From contig JAUZSK010000036.1 of assembly GCA_030949565.1 (NCBI GenBank), positions 31,333 through 95,332 of the forward strand: 64,000 bases of DNA, given 5' to 3'. The DNA is from Enterobacterales bacterium (GTDB lineage: Bacteria; Pseudomonadota; Gammaproteobacteria; Enterobacterales; Kangiellaceae). The position numbers and the translations under genes are program-made. Shown here in pieces: positions 52,967 to 61,547 of this stretch (position 1 is the first letter of the stretch; every line of letters begins with the position of its first letter). The notes below the pieces were generated by a model. That model was not told where the DNA came from and ran no database searches. It was given only the letters and a program-made list of their open reading frames with translations.

Positions 52967-53557
52967 ATGAAAATAATAAAAATGGCAGCGATATTAATAA
53001 TACTATTGAATAATAAATTACTGGCAGAAGAAAATAGCTGTAAATTATTTTATGAATTGATAGAAAGAGTAAACGTTGGAGAACTAAATATTGGGAGAAT
53101 AATCAAGTCTATAAAAGCTGAAAATGGAAATAAGTTAAAGAATCCTGATTGTAAATCATACTATATTGAACATTTTAACCATTATGAAAATGAACTTTAT
53201 ATTTTTATTTCTAGAACAAGCCAAAAAACAGAAGGATACAAAGATCGGCTGGTATTGATGGGAGAACTTATTTATATAACGGACGGCTCTATGACAAGCG
53301 CCCTATTGGATGTTGTTACAAGTGTTTTCTATAACCATACGCAAGTAACAGCATCGTTTATAATGAAAAACAAACTAATGTCAGATATGTTCGAATCAAT
53401 TATAAACCCGTCCTCAGAATTAATAAACGGACAAAATAAGTGTGAATTATTTAAGGCAAAAATCTCCGAAATAAAGGACCAAAACTGGTCTGATATTAAA
53501 ACGTTTGAACGTGTTAACGCTGAGTTGACGAATGCTTTAAAATGGGAGTGTACATAA
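52967..53557 (+). CDS. Candidate exported immunity protein for RHS tip 2
   Basis: The gene starts six bases after the RHS stop. The 196-residue protein has a signal peptide (IIKMAAILIILLNNKLLA) and then CKLFYELIERVNVGE; four further cysteines occur, two in DCKS and KCELF. No family is recognised. It is unlike the pair behind the first RHS gene, as expected for a different toxin. A periplasmic immunity protein fits with a toxin acting on peptidoglycan. The region right after its stop carries a RAYT-element left-end motif (AATAATAGACAGGCAG). Confidence 0.6.
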   Translation: MKIIKMAAILIILLNNKLLAEENSCKLFYELIERVNVGELNIGRIIKSIKAENGNKLKNPDCKSYYIEHFNHYENELYIFISRTSQKTEGYKDRLVLMGELIYITDGSMTSALLDVVTSVFYNHTQVTASFIMKNKLMSDMFESIINPSSELINGQNKCELFKAKISEIKDQNWSDIKTFERVNAELTNALKWECT

Positions 53558-53856
53558 TAATAATAGACAGGCAGAGTAAAACACTGGGGGTGTAACTCTC
53601 GCACTGATCAAAATTGCTACAATCGTACGACGTTATTAGGTGGTGCGATTGGTCTCAAATAGGACGTTCTTTATCAATTCCCAAGCATTATCTAATTGTT
53701 TGCTTAGTAAAATAGCGCGAAATGTCAAGACGGCACTGCCCTCCCTTGTTTTCCCAACGTTGACCTGACCGTTTGCAGCGCATTTGTAAAAGAAAATTAA
53801 TAGACAGCCATCTTTGAGATATCTCGCACACCAAGTCGGGTTGATCTCTTACAAAA
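53558..53856. other. Gene-free stretch with degenerate element-end motifs
   Basis: Left-end motifs AATAATAGACAGGCAG (about 53560) and TTAATAGACAGCCA (about 53800) occur without the rest of the element. GAGATATCTCGCACACCAAG and TCGGGTTGATCTC at 53817-53849 recur in slightly longer form at 56006-56041. I see no open gene here; it looks like scar material from earlier insertions. Confidence 0.5.
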
Positions 53857-54409
53857 ATAAATAACAGACAGGCAGAACTCAGAAGGTATCTTCTTTAAAT
53901 AAGGCTATCTCTGAGGTTTGGTGATGAAATTAATTGTTTTTTCAGGACGGAAGGCGTTTTGTTTGAATACCGGTTAATTATCCGAATTCCAAGCGAGGTT
54001 CAATCTCTTAGAAGCTAAGATGCGCGATGGAAAAATAATTGTCGTTAAAATGGGTTTTAAATGGTTAGTTTTTTACAGCTAGAAAAGCCTTTTAACCATT
54101 TTTTCTTTAATTCTTCAGCTTTTTGTTGCAATAAAATCAGTTTACCAACGAAATAACCTTGATGCGTTCCAAAGTGTTGTACTTGTCCGAGCCATTGATT
54201 CGGTTGTAGATTGAGATGAGTGAGGGTGGACTCGATATGGGCTGGCATTTTTGATTTGTTGGGGTAGGCTATGGATTTTCCGCTCCATTCAACCAGTTCT
54301 ATATAATCTTTGAGTTTCAAAACCATGGAGCGGTTTTTAATTTCACCGGAAAGGCTTTTGACGGCTTGATTGAGTTGGTCCTCCGTCATGTTTTTAACTC
54401 GTTTTTGAA
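53857..54409 (-). mobile_element. Truncated RAYT-type element (left 550 bases)
   Basis: It begins AAATAACAGACAGGCAG and continues through the left noncoding part and the 3' third of a transposase gene, then stops at CGTTTTTGAA, where the next left end begins. The sequence is more diverged from copies A and B than they are from each other. Confidence 0.8.
54057..54407 (-). pseudogene. RAYT transposase remnant, C-terminal third
   Basis: Only the last 110 or so residues remain (MTEDQLNQAVKSLSGEIKN through LKKKWLKGFSSCKKLTI). The catalytic HYH and tyrosine regions are absent, so the product cannot be active. It was cut by the left end of the following element copy. Confidence 0.85.
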
Positions 54410-54410
54410 G

Positions 54411-55716
54411 AAAATAATAGACAGGCAGAAATCATAAGATATCATTCCTTGAATGGCGTCTTTTTTGAGGCTTGGTGATGAAATTAATTATTTGTTCAGG
54501 ACGGAAGGCGTTTTGTTTGAATATCGCTTAATTATCCGAATCTCAAGCGAGGTTCTATCTCCTAAGAGCTAAGAAAGGCATTACGATGGTGGATGTTACT
54601 TTTTGTGTTGTTAAATTATTAATTTCCGGCAGGTTTTAAAGCCTTTTAACCATTTTTTCTTTAATTCTTCAGCTTTTTGCTGCAATAAAATCAGTTTACC
54701 AACGAAATAACCTTGATGCGTACCAAAGTGCTGCACTTGTCCGAGCCATTGATTGGGTTGTAGATTGAGATGAGCGAGGGTGGACTCGATATAGGCAGGC
54801 ATTTTTGATTTGTTGGGGTAGGCTATGGATTTTCCGCTCCATTCCACAAGCTCAATATAGTCTTTTAGTTTTAAAACCATAGAGCGGTTTTTAATCTCAC
54901 CGGAAAGGCTTTTGACGGCTTGATTGAGTTGCTCCTCCGTCATGTTTCTAACTCGTTTTTGAATACTGGTATGGTCGCTTTCTTCCAGCGTTTTAGTCAT
55001 GTTGGCACGAATGGGGTTTAGGTCGACATAGGCCATGCAGGTAAGCAGTGCAGCTTCATCTAATAATGCTTGTGACTTAAATCTAGACTCCCAGAAATGA
55101 CCGCTGACAAAATCTTCTTGATTACTCATTTTTGCAATGGGCTCATTGATTCTGCTCATGAGCCAAGACAAGCTGCCGAGCCTGTTTCTAATGGTCTTTA
55201 ACTGTTTAGGGTTATTGATAATCGCTTGAAGCCTTAACTCCCGTTGCTGTTGATACTTGGGTTTATCCAGCTTACCCGGATAAGCTTTTAGCCATCGCTC
55301 AGCGACCTCTAAATCAGTCCATTGATTGGGCGCTTTTGGGTCAAAGTAAACGACTAGGTGGTAATGATTAGACATAACCGCATAAGCATAAACCTCAATG
55401 GCAAATACATTCGCCAGTTCCAATATACGGTTTTCAATCCATTGGCGGCGATGCTCATAAGAGCGTCCGGACTCTTTATCCATACCGCACAGAAAAGTCC
55501 GCCGAACACAACGGCTCATCAGGTGATAATAACCTGCATTCTCATCATCAATTAATTCACTGCGTTTGATTGCCATGCTTCATCCTTGAAGAAAATTCCA
55601 TAAAGCCAATAATAACAGCAATCAGCACTCACTTTGTAAGCCATTTCTGCAATGTTTGTAGGAAATTGACCCGGATTGTTGTAGGATATTGGCCACAGTT
55701 TGACTGTCTGGTATTT
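54411..55716 (-). mobile_element. RAYT-type element copy C, complete
   Basis: A unit of about 1.31 kb has left end AAATAATAGACAGGCAG and right end TTTGACTGTCTGGTATTT. The reverse complement of the right end, AAATACCAGACAGTCAAA, matches the left end of copies A and B at most positions. Confidence 0.87.
54611..55576 (-). CDS. REP-associated tyrosine transposase-like protein, copy C
   Basis: The 321-residue Y1/HUH protein has all catalytic motifs (SNHYHLVVYF, AYVDLNPIRANM). It differs from copies A and B at scattered residues (for example CGMDKESGR for CGKDKETGR, KMSNQEDF for KRSNKEDF), so it belongs to a second sublineage that copy D shares in part. The frame is intact. Confidence 0.9.
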   Translation of the reverse strand: MAIKRSELIDDENAGYYHLMSRCVRRTFLCGMDKESGRSYEHRRQWIENRILELANVFAIEVYAYAVMSNHYHLVVYFDPKAPNQWTDLEVAERWLKAYPGKLDKPKYQQQRELRLQAIINNPKQLKTIRNRLGSLSWLMSRINEPIAKMSNQEDFVSGHFWESRFKSQALLDEAALLTCMAYVDLNPIRANMTKTLEESDHTSIQKRVRNMTEEQLNQAVKSLSGEIKNRSMVLKLKDYIELVEWSGKSIAYPNKSKMPAYIESTLAHLNLQPNQWLGQVQHFGTHQGYFVGKLILLQQKAEELKKKWLKGFKTCRKLII

Positions 55717-56005
55717 CATTGAGCTGCATAGAGCGGCTGAAGGATGATTTCTATTTCGAGACTAATGAAGATAGTGAACAACCAGTTGAGTTCCAACCAA
55801 CTAGATGGTTGGAATCGAACCCAGAAGGTTATTTTCCTTCGGTAGCTATCCACGAGAAGTTCATCAGCCCTATGCCGGTTTTGGTCATTAGGTTCTGGTA
55901 AGGCGCATTGCGCGGTGCGATGGCATGCACAGGCTATAGCGCCGAAGCTGGTGCGGTAGAAATTTCTGAAGCGAAGGTGAAGCAGCCCATTGGGCAGGCA
56001 GCTTT
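55717..56005. repeat. Repeat next to the element right end, copy 1
   Basis: The sequence immediately outside the right end of copy C (TTCATTGAGCTGCAT..., GGATGATTTCTATTTCGAGA, GAACAACCAGTTGA..., GAAATTTCTGAAGC) recurs outside the right end of copy D at 57667-57935 with frequent small differences. No frame stays open across both copies, so it is either a decayed gene or an unrecognised part of the element. Confidence 0.65.
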
Positions 56006-56135
56006 GGAGATATCTGCGCACACCAAGTCGGGTTTGATCTCGCACGAAATCTGCAGGAAATTACTCGCTTTTGTCGACCAGACTGACCCGAGTCTTTGTA
56101 GGGAAATTGACTATAAAGTGCCTGTCTGATATCTT

Positions 56136-56389
56136 TCCAGGCGGGGACGGATCCGAGTGGATACGCCGCAGATATAGACCAAGATAAATTAGAAGTCAAA
56201 GTTACGAGCCAGTCAAGAACCCGTAGTGCGCCAACAGGCTCAAGAATAAAAAGAAATACCTCTCGAACCATCACCGCGACGGTAACCGATGAGAGTGGAA
56301 AGTCGAGTAATTATGTCTACACGGCAGCACGCAATGGGAGTGAAAGGGCTTTCAAAAAGAAAAATAATAGACAGGCAGAAATCAGATGA
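56136..56389 (+). pseudogene. Third RHS C-terminal tip remnant
   Basis: One frame reads FQAGTDPSGYAADIDQDK and continues for about 60 residues to ATVTDESGKSSNYVYTAARN and GSERAFKK. DPSGY is the signature at the end of an RHS core, so this is the start of another toxin tip. On the left it touches CTGTCTGATATCTTT, which resembles the element right end; on the right it runs into the left end of element copy D, whose bases supply the last residues and the stop. The remaining peptide is too short to classify. Confidence 0.65.
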
Positions 56390-57666
56390 TATCTTCCTTG
56401 AATAGCGCTTTTTCTGAGGCTTGGTGATGAAATTAATTATTTGTTCAGGACGGAAGGCGTTTTGTTTGAATATCGCTTAATTATCCGAATCTCAAGCGAG
56501 GTTCTATCTCTTAAGAGCTAAGAAAGGCATTACGATGATGGGTGTTACTTTTTTGTGTTGTTAAATCATCAATTTCCGGCAGGTTTTAAACCCTTTTAAC
56601 CATTTTTCTTTAATTCTTCGGCTTTTTGCTGCAATAAAATTAGTTTACCAACGAAATAACCTTGATGCGTCCCAAAGTGTTGTACTTGTCCGAGCCATTG
56701 ATTGGGTTGTAGATTGAGATGAGCGAGGGGTGGACTTCGATATGGGCAGGCATTTTTGATTTTTTGGGGTAGGCTATGGATTTTCCGCACCATTCCACCA
56801 AGCTCGATATAGTCTTTCAGTTTTAAAACCATAGAGCGGTTTTTAATTTCACCGGAAAGGCTTTTGACGGCTTGATTGAGTTGCGCCTCCGTCATGTTTC
56901 TAACTCGTTTTTGAATACTGGTATGGTCGCTTTCTTCCAGCGTTTTAGTCATGTTGGCACGAATGGGGTTTAGGTCGACATAAGCCATGCAGGTTAGTAG
57001 GGCGGCTTCATCTAATAATGCTTGGGATTTAAAGCGACTCTCCCAAAAATGCCCGCTGACAAAATCCTCTTGATTGCTCATTTTTGCAATGGGCTCATTG
57101 ATTCGACTCATGAGCCAAGACAAGCTGCCGAGCCTGTTTCTAATGGTCTTTAACTGTTTAGGGTTATTGATAATGGCTTGTAGCTTTAAATCCCTTTGCT
57201 GTTGATACTTGGGTTTATCCAGCTTACTAGGATAAGCCTTTAGCCATCGCTCAGCGACCTCTAAATCAGTCCATTGATTGGGCGCTTTTGGGTCAAAGTA
57301 AACGACAAGGTGATAGTGGTTGCTCATAACCGCATAAGCATAAACCTCAATGGCAAATACATTCGCCAGTTCCAATATACGGTTTTCAATCCATTGCCTT
57401 CTATGTTCATAACTTCTGCCCGTTTCTTTATCTTTACCGCACAGAAAAGTCCGCCGAACACAACGGCTCATCAGGTGATAATAACCTGCATTCTCATCAT
57501 CAATTAATTCACTGCGTTTGATTGCCATACTTCATCCTTGAAGAAAACTCCATAAATAAAATAATATCATTAATCAGCAGCTCTCTTTGTAAGCCATTTC
57601 TGCAATGTTTGTAGGAAATTGACCTGGATTGTTGTAGGATATTGACCATAGTTTGACTGTCTGGTA
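56361..57666 (-). mobile_element. RAYT-type element copy D, complete unit with a broken gene
   Basis: The left end AAATAATAGACAGGCAG interrupts the third RHS tip; the right end is TTTGACTGTCTGGTATTT. Its length of about 1.31 kb equals that of copies B and C. Confidence 0.87.
56596..57528 (-). pseudogene. RAYT transposase copy D, frameshifted near the 3' end
   Basis: The first 245 or so residues match copy C and keep SNHYHLVVYF and AYVDLNPIRANM. Then extra bases (CACCAAGCTC for CACCAGCTC, and others in GAGGGGTGGACTTCG) put a short stretch out of frame (GGMVRKIHSLPQK), the frame returns for LNLQPNQWLGQVQHFG, and it ends early at KKNG because a T run is one shorter. The catalytic part is intact, so partial activity is conceivable; some changes may be sequencing errors. 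Confidence 0.8.
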
Positions 57667-57935
57667 TTTCATTGAAGCTGCATGAACGGCTAAAGGATGA
57701 TTTCTATTTCGAGACTAATGAAGATAGTGAACAACCAGTTGATTCCAACCAACTAGATGGTTGGAATCAACCCACAAGGATTATTTTCCTTCGGTAACTA
57801 TCGAGAAGTTCATCAATATACGCAGTTTTGGTCATTAGGTTCTGGTAGGCGCATTGCACTTGGTGCGATGCATGCACGATATAGCACCGAAGCTAGTGCA
57901 GTAGAAATTTCTGAAGCAGGTGTTAGGGCAGCTTG
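57667..57935. repeat. Repeat next to the element right end, copy 2
   Basis: This is the second copy of the segment at 55717. In one frame it reads GWNQPTRIIF... and in another LGSGRRIALGAMHARY, but the frames differ from those in copy 1. No product is recognised. Confidence 0.6.
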
Positions 57936-58384
57936 TGTATTTGATGATGCCTGTAATGAGCCGATTCAAACATAGGTAATGACACTTGCAGAGTTCACTT
58001 CATCTAAAATTTAATCGGGGACTATTTACATGATAGTCTTATCTTTTAAAAACATTGTATTATGTCTCTTGCGATACTTGATAGCCTGCTTGCCCTAAGA
58101 TAGCTGATTAGCTAAAGCGGTTGATCTGATCCAGGCTAAACAGCTTACGACCCAGAAAACAGCTCAAAGAGGCTATTTTAGATAGTAATCCCTTGACGGT
58201 TAATCGACAGGCAATCAAACATATCAAGGTTTTTGTTACTCTTTATAAGGGAATAATTTATATCAACTTATGTAGAGCCAGTTCAACTTTTATTCGATTT
58301 TGATCTATTCAATTGTGTTTTAATAAGTCTTTTACTGTCATTTTTTAATTGTTCAAATTAATTAAAAAAATATTCGCCAAAACT
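57936..58384. other. Gene-free stretch before flrA
   Basis: The sequence is A/T-rich, especially after 58250, and I find no supported gene or RNA. It is the border between the RHS/element region and the flagellar genes. Confidence 0.5.
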
Positions 58385-58413
58385 TTGACAAAAAGTCTTT
58401 TGTCGTCTAAAAC
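58385..58413 (+). promoter_or_regulatory. Possible flrA promoter with an inverted repeat
   Basis: TTGACA (58385-58390) is a consensus -35 box, with TAAAAC as a weak -10 after 17 bases. GACAAAA and TTTTGTC (58387-58404) form a perfect inverted repeat around AGTC, overlapping the promoter. It may be an operator; the regulator is unknown. Confidence 0.4.
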
Positions 58414-58493
58414 TTAATCTATGTTACTAATTCTTAAAGCTTTTTGGTTAAAAACTAACCAAAAGTCACCACTCTTTACCAATAGGATCTTAA

Positions 58494-59939
58494 ATGACCG
58501 AAGTGATGCAGTTACTGGTAATCGACGACAACATCGAGCGAAGCCACGATATCAAGACCATTTTAGAATTTATTGGCGAGCCTTGTTCATTCTATGGCAG
58601 TGATAATTGGCAGCAAGGAATAGTTTCCCCTAGTCATGTTATCGGTATTTTTATAGGCCAAGTTAATCACTATCAGCAAACCATCCAGTTACTAAGTGAA
58701 ATTTATAAGATCGATCCAGTGATGCCAGTGGTATTGTTGGATGATGTTGTTTTTACAGGTGATGTAACTAAACCAGCTTCAGAGCTAGTGGTGGGGCGTA
58801 TTACTTGGCCGCTGCATCAAAATGAGATTCTAACGGTAATCCATTCTTGTCAGTCTTGTCGAAATGGTCACCAAACACCGCAGCAACAAAATCGTTCTCA
58901 ACAGCTTTTTCGTAGTATGGTTGGGAAAAGTGAAGCGATGCGAGAAACGAGAGGTTTAATTGAGCGAGTTGCCGATAGCGATGCAAGCGTTTTAATTTTG
59001 GGTGAGTCGGGCACCGGTAAAGAAGTGGCGGCTAGAAATCTTCATTATTTATCCGATCGAGCAGAAAAGCCTTTTGTGCCAATTAATTGCGGTGCTATTC
59101 CTGCTGAACTTCTTGAAAGTGAGTTATTTGGGCATGAAAAAGGAGCTTTTACCGGCGCCTTAACCACCCGCAAAGGTCGTTTCGAATTGGCCGAAGGCGG
59201 CACTATTTTTCTTGATGAAATCGGTGATATGCCGATGCCAATGCAAGTAAAACTATTGCGGGTTTTGCAAGAGCGAACCTTTGAACGAGTGGGGAGCGGT
59301 ACTTCACTTCATGCTGACGTAAGAATCATCGCGGCCACGCATCGCCAGCTAGATATTGAAGTGAAGGAAAATCGTTTTAGAGAAGATTTATTTTATCGAT
59401 TAAATGTTTTCCCTATTGTTATGCCATCGCTACGGGAAAGAGAAGAAGACGTGCCTTTGTTGGTGAATGAACTTATAGCACGGTTGGAAAATGATAAACG
59501 GGGAACGGTAAGATTAAGCCCTAGCGCCATGCAGTCACTTATGAAATGCCGGTGGCCGGGAAATGTACGAGAATTATCCAACCTGATGGAAAGGCTATGT
59601 ATTTTATTTCCTTATGGTGTGGTGGATTTAAAAGATTTGCCTAGCGATTATCAACATTCTGATGGATTGTCCTGTTATCCAAAGCCCGAATTAGCGGACC
59701 GCAGACAGTCACCAATCATTCAAGAAGTTGAACCACTAATTCAATCGGGGCCAATTGCAGCGTTACCGGAGGATGGCATTGACCTAAAAGAGTTTGTCAA
59801 AAAACTAGAAATATCCTACATTGACCAAGCGCTTGAAGAAGAAGATTGGGTCGTGGCGAGAGCAGCAAAGCGACTCGGTATGAGGCGTACTACCTTGGTT
59901 GAAAAGATGCGAAAATACAGTTTGCAAAAAGCCAGTTAA
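58494..59939 (+). CDS. flrA: Sigma-54-dependent flagellar master regulator FlrA/FleQ
   Basis: FlrA/FleQ activates class II flagellar genes with sigma-54. The 481-residue protein has an N-terminal receiver-like FleQ domain ([18 protein letters not shown]), a central AAA+ domain with Walker [10 protein letters not shown], the sigma-54 contact loop [16 protein letters not shown] and [15 protein letters not shown], and a C-terminal Fis-type helix-turn-helix ([22 protein letters not shown]). ATG 58494 has AGGA upstream. It is separated from flrB by a terminator and a sigma-54 promoter, as in Vibrio and Pseudomonas. Confidence 0.94.
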   Translation: MTEVMQLLVIDDNIERSHDIKTILEFIGEPCSFYGSDNWQQGIVSPSHVIGIFIGQVNHYQQTIQLLSEIYKIDPVMPVVLLDDVVFTGDVTKPASELVVGRITWPLHQNEILTVIHSCQSCRNGHQTPQQQNRSQQLFRSMVGKSEAMRETRGLIERVADSDASVLILGESGTGKEVAARNLHYLSDRAEKPFVPINCGAIPAELLESELFGHEKGAFTGALTTRKGRFELAEGGTIFLDEIGDMPMPMQVKLLRVLQERTFERVGSGTSLHADVRIIAATHRQLDIEVKENRFREDLFYRLNVFPIVMPSLREREEDVPLLVNELIARLENDKRGTVRLSPSAMQSLMKCRWPGNVRELSNLMERLCILFPYGVVDLKDLPSDYQHSDGLSCYPKPELADRRQSPIIQEVEPLIQSGPIAALPEDGIDLKEFVKKLEISYIDQALEEEDWVVARAAKRLGMRRTTLVEKMRKYSLQKAS

Positions 59940-60061
59940 TCTCTTTTCCTAAACTTTAACAGGCTGAAATATTAGCTTTAATAAACGACTATGTTTTAAA
60001 GTAGGCATCCAATGAAGGCATGCTTTTCAACCAGTAAATTTCTCAAAATATTATCCACTCC

Positions 60062-60095
60062 AAAACGGCAGTAATTTGACACTGTCGTTTTTTTT
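60062..60095 (+). terminator. Rho-independent terminator after flrA
   Basis: AAAACGGCAGT and ACTGTCGTTTT pair with one G-T wobble around an 8-base loop, followed by eight or more T residues. Confidence 0.82.
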
Positions 60096-60142
60096 ACCTT
60101 TATATCTACGTAACTAATTGATAAATAACGATATAAAAAATC

Positions 60143-60157
60143 GGCACGCTATTTGCT
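60143..60157 (+). promoter_or_regulatory. Sigma-54 promoter of flrB-flrC
   Basis: GGCACG-CTAT-TTGCT matches the -24/-12 consensus (GGCACG-N4-TTGCA/T) with exactly ten bases between GG and GC. It lies about 77 bases before flrB, and the activator gene flrA is just upstream, so FlrA-dependent transcription is expected. Confidence 0.88.
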
Positions 60158-60233
60158 CTAGTTAATATCAAAACAGGCTTGGGATGTAATAATTTCAACC
60201 TAAATGATTTAGTAAGATGTTAAAGAGGTTGTT

Positions 60234-61547
60234 ATGTCAAATAGGGTGCAGAAGCTAGCCACAAAAGAAAATGAATGTGTTAATAGCGCGGAGTTGGAAC
60301 AGCTCCCCAAAAGCTCTAAAATTGAACCGTCATTAAACAGCGTAATGTCTGATCTAACACGTTTATCAAAATCCTTTGTCAATACTTATCAAGATCTTGA
60401 AGGTCAGGTAGAGGACCTCAATGAACAACTAGAAGATGTCCATATTGAGCGCAGTGAGGCTATTGAGGAAAAGTTAAAATTACTTGAAGAAAAGCAATTG
60501 TTGGCAAACCGATTACAAAACCTACTTGCCATATTACCTTCTGGTGTTGTGGTGCTGGATGGTCAAGGAAATGTTAAAGACTGCAATGCAGTAGCGGTTG
60601 ATCTTCTCGGTAGACCCTTACTTGGCGAGTCATGGCTAAGTGTTATTAAAAGAGCATTTATGCCACAGGCAGATGATGGTCATCAAATATCGCTAAAAGA
60701 TGGGCGTAAAATACATATTGAAACGAGAGCCCTAGACAGCGAGCCAGGCCAAATGATTGTGCTGACTGATATGACGAAAACTAGACAGTTGCAAGCTCAG
60801 CTGAGTCATCAACAAAAGCTTTCGAGTATGGGAAAGATGTTGGCATCGTTGGCTCATCAAATTAGGACGCCATTATCCGCAGCCATTTTATATAGTTCGC
60901 ATCTGAATACAGGCAAACTGTCAGACCAACGACAAAATGAGTTTAGCCATTCTTTGTTTGAGCGCTTAAAGTTTATGGACCGACAAATAAATGACATGCT
61001 CAATTTTGTAAAAGGTGAGCGTAAACAAAAAGATTTATCTGCCATTAATCAATTACTGACTGCGCTGCAGCAAGCCAGTGTATCTTTTGAACATCATATT
61101 CAGTTTAATATTGATCCTAAGCTCTGTCTGGAACAACCTATGTTGCTTGACCAAGATTCTCTTGTTGGCGCTATTACTAATTTAATTGAAAACTCTATTC
61201 ATGCAACCCCCGATCAAAGTCCTATTTTCGTGAAGTTTAAGCAGCATGAAGATTCACTCCAGATCCAGGTAGTTGATAGCGGTGAAGGTATTGATTTACC
61301 CAACAAAGATAAAATATTTGAACCCTTTTATACCACCAAAAATAATGGTAACGGGCTGGGTTTAGCCGTTGTGAAGGGAATAGTGATTGATCATGGTGGC
61401 AATATATCGATTCAAACAAAGCCGGGGAAAGGCAGTTGTTTTACTATCCAGTTACCTTTTTCAGATGAAAATAAAGTAATGAATCCGACACTTTTGATGC
61501 CTATAGAAAGTAATGAAAATAATCAGGAGCATAGTTATGGCTGCTAG
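60234..61547 (+). CDS. flrB: Flagellar two-component sensor kinase FlrB/FleS
   Basis: FlrB phosphorylates FlrC. The 437-residue protein has no membrane segment. A coiled coil (YQDLEGQVEDLNEQLEDV) leads to a PAS domain (LAILPSGVVVLDGQGNV), then the phospho-accepting H box SLAHQIRTPLSAAILY, the N box AITNLIENSIHATP and the G boxes VDSGEGIDL and GNGLGLAVVKGIV of the ATPase domain. GAGG precedes ATG 60234. The stop overlaps the start of flrC by eleven bases. Confidence 0.93.
   Translation: MSNRVQKLATKENECVNSAELEQLPKSSKIEPSLNSVMSDLTRLSKSFVNTYQDLEGQVEDLNEQLEDVHIERSEAIEEKLKLLEEKQLLANRLQNLLAILPSGVVVLDGQGNVKDCNAVAVDLLGRPLLGESWLSVIKRAFMPQADDGHQISLKDGRKIHIETRALDSEPGQMIVLTDMTKTRQLQAQLSHQQKLSSMGKMLASLAHQIRTPLSAAILYSSHLNTGKLSDQRQNEFSHSLFERLKFMDRQINDMLNFVKGERKQKDLSAINQLLTALQQASVSFEHHIQFNIDPKLCLEQPMLLDQDSLVGAITNLIENSIHATPDQSPIFVKFKQHEDSLQIQVVDSGEGIDLPNKDKIFEPFYTTKNNGNGLGLAVVKGIVIDHGGNISIQTKPGKGSCFTIQLPFSDENKVMNPTLLMPIESNENNQEHSYGC

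Noticed and set aside
55888..56274. Minus-strand 128-residue frame over the third RHS tip and adjacent repeat
   Set aside because: It has no recognisable features and overlaps the RHS frame that carries the DPSGY signature; it also crosses an element border.
47521..57666. CRISPR-like array from the repeated AATAGACAG ends
   Set aside because: Spacing is irregular (90 to 1,300 bases), the repeats are element termini and the intervening DNA is transposase or RHS sequence; no cas genes are present.
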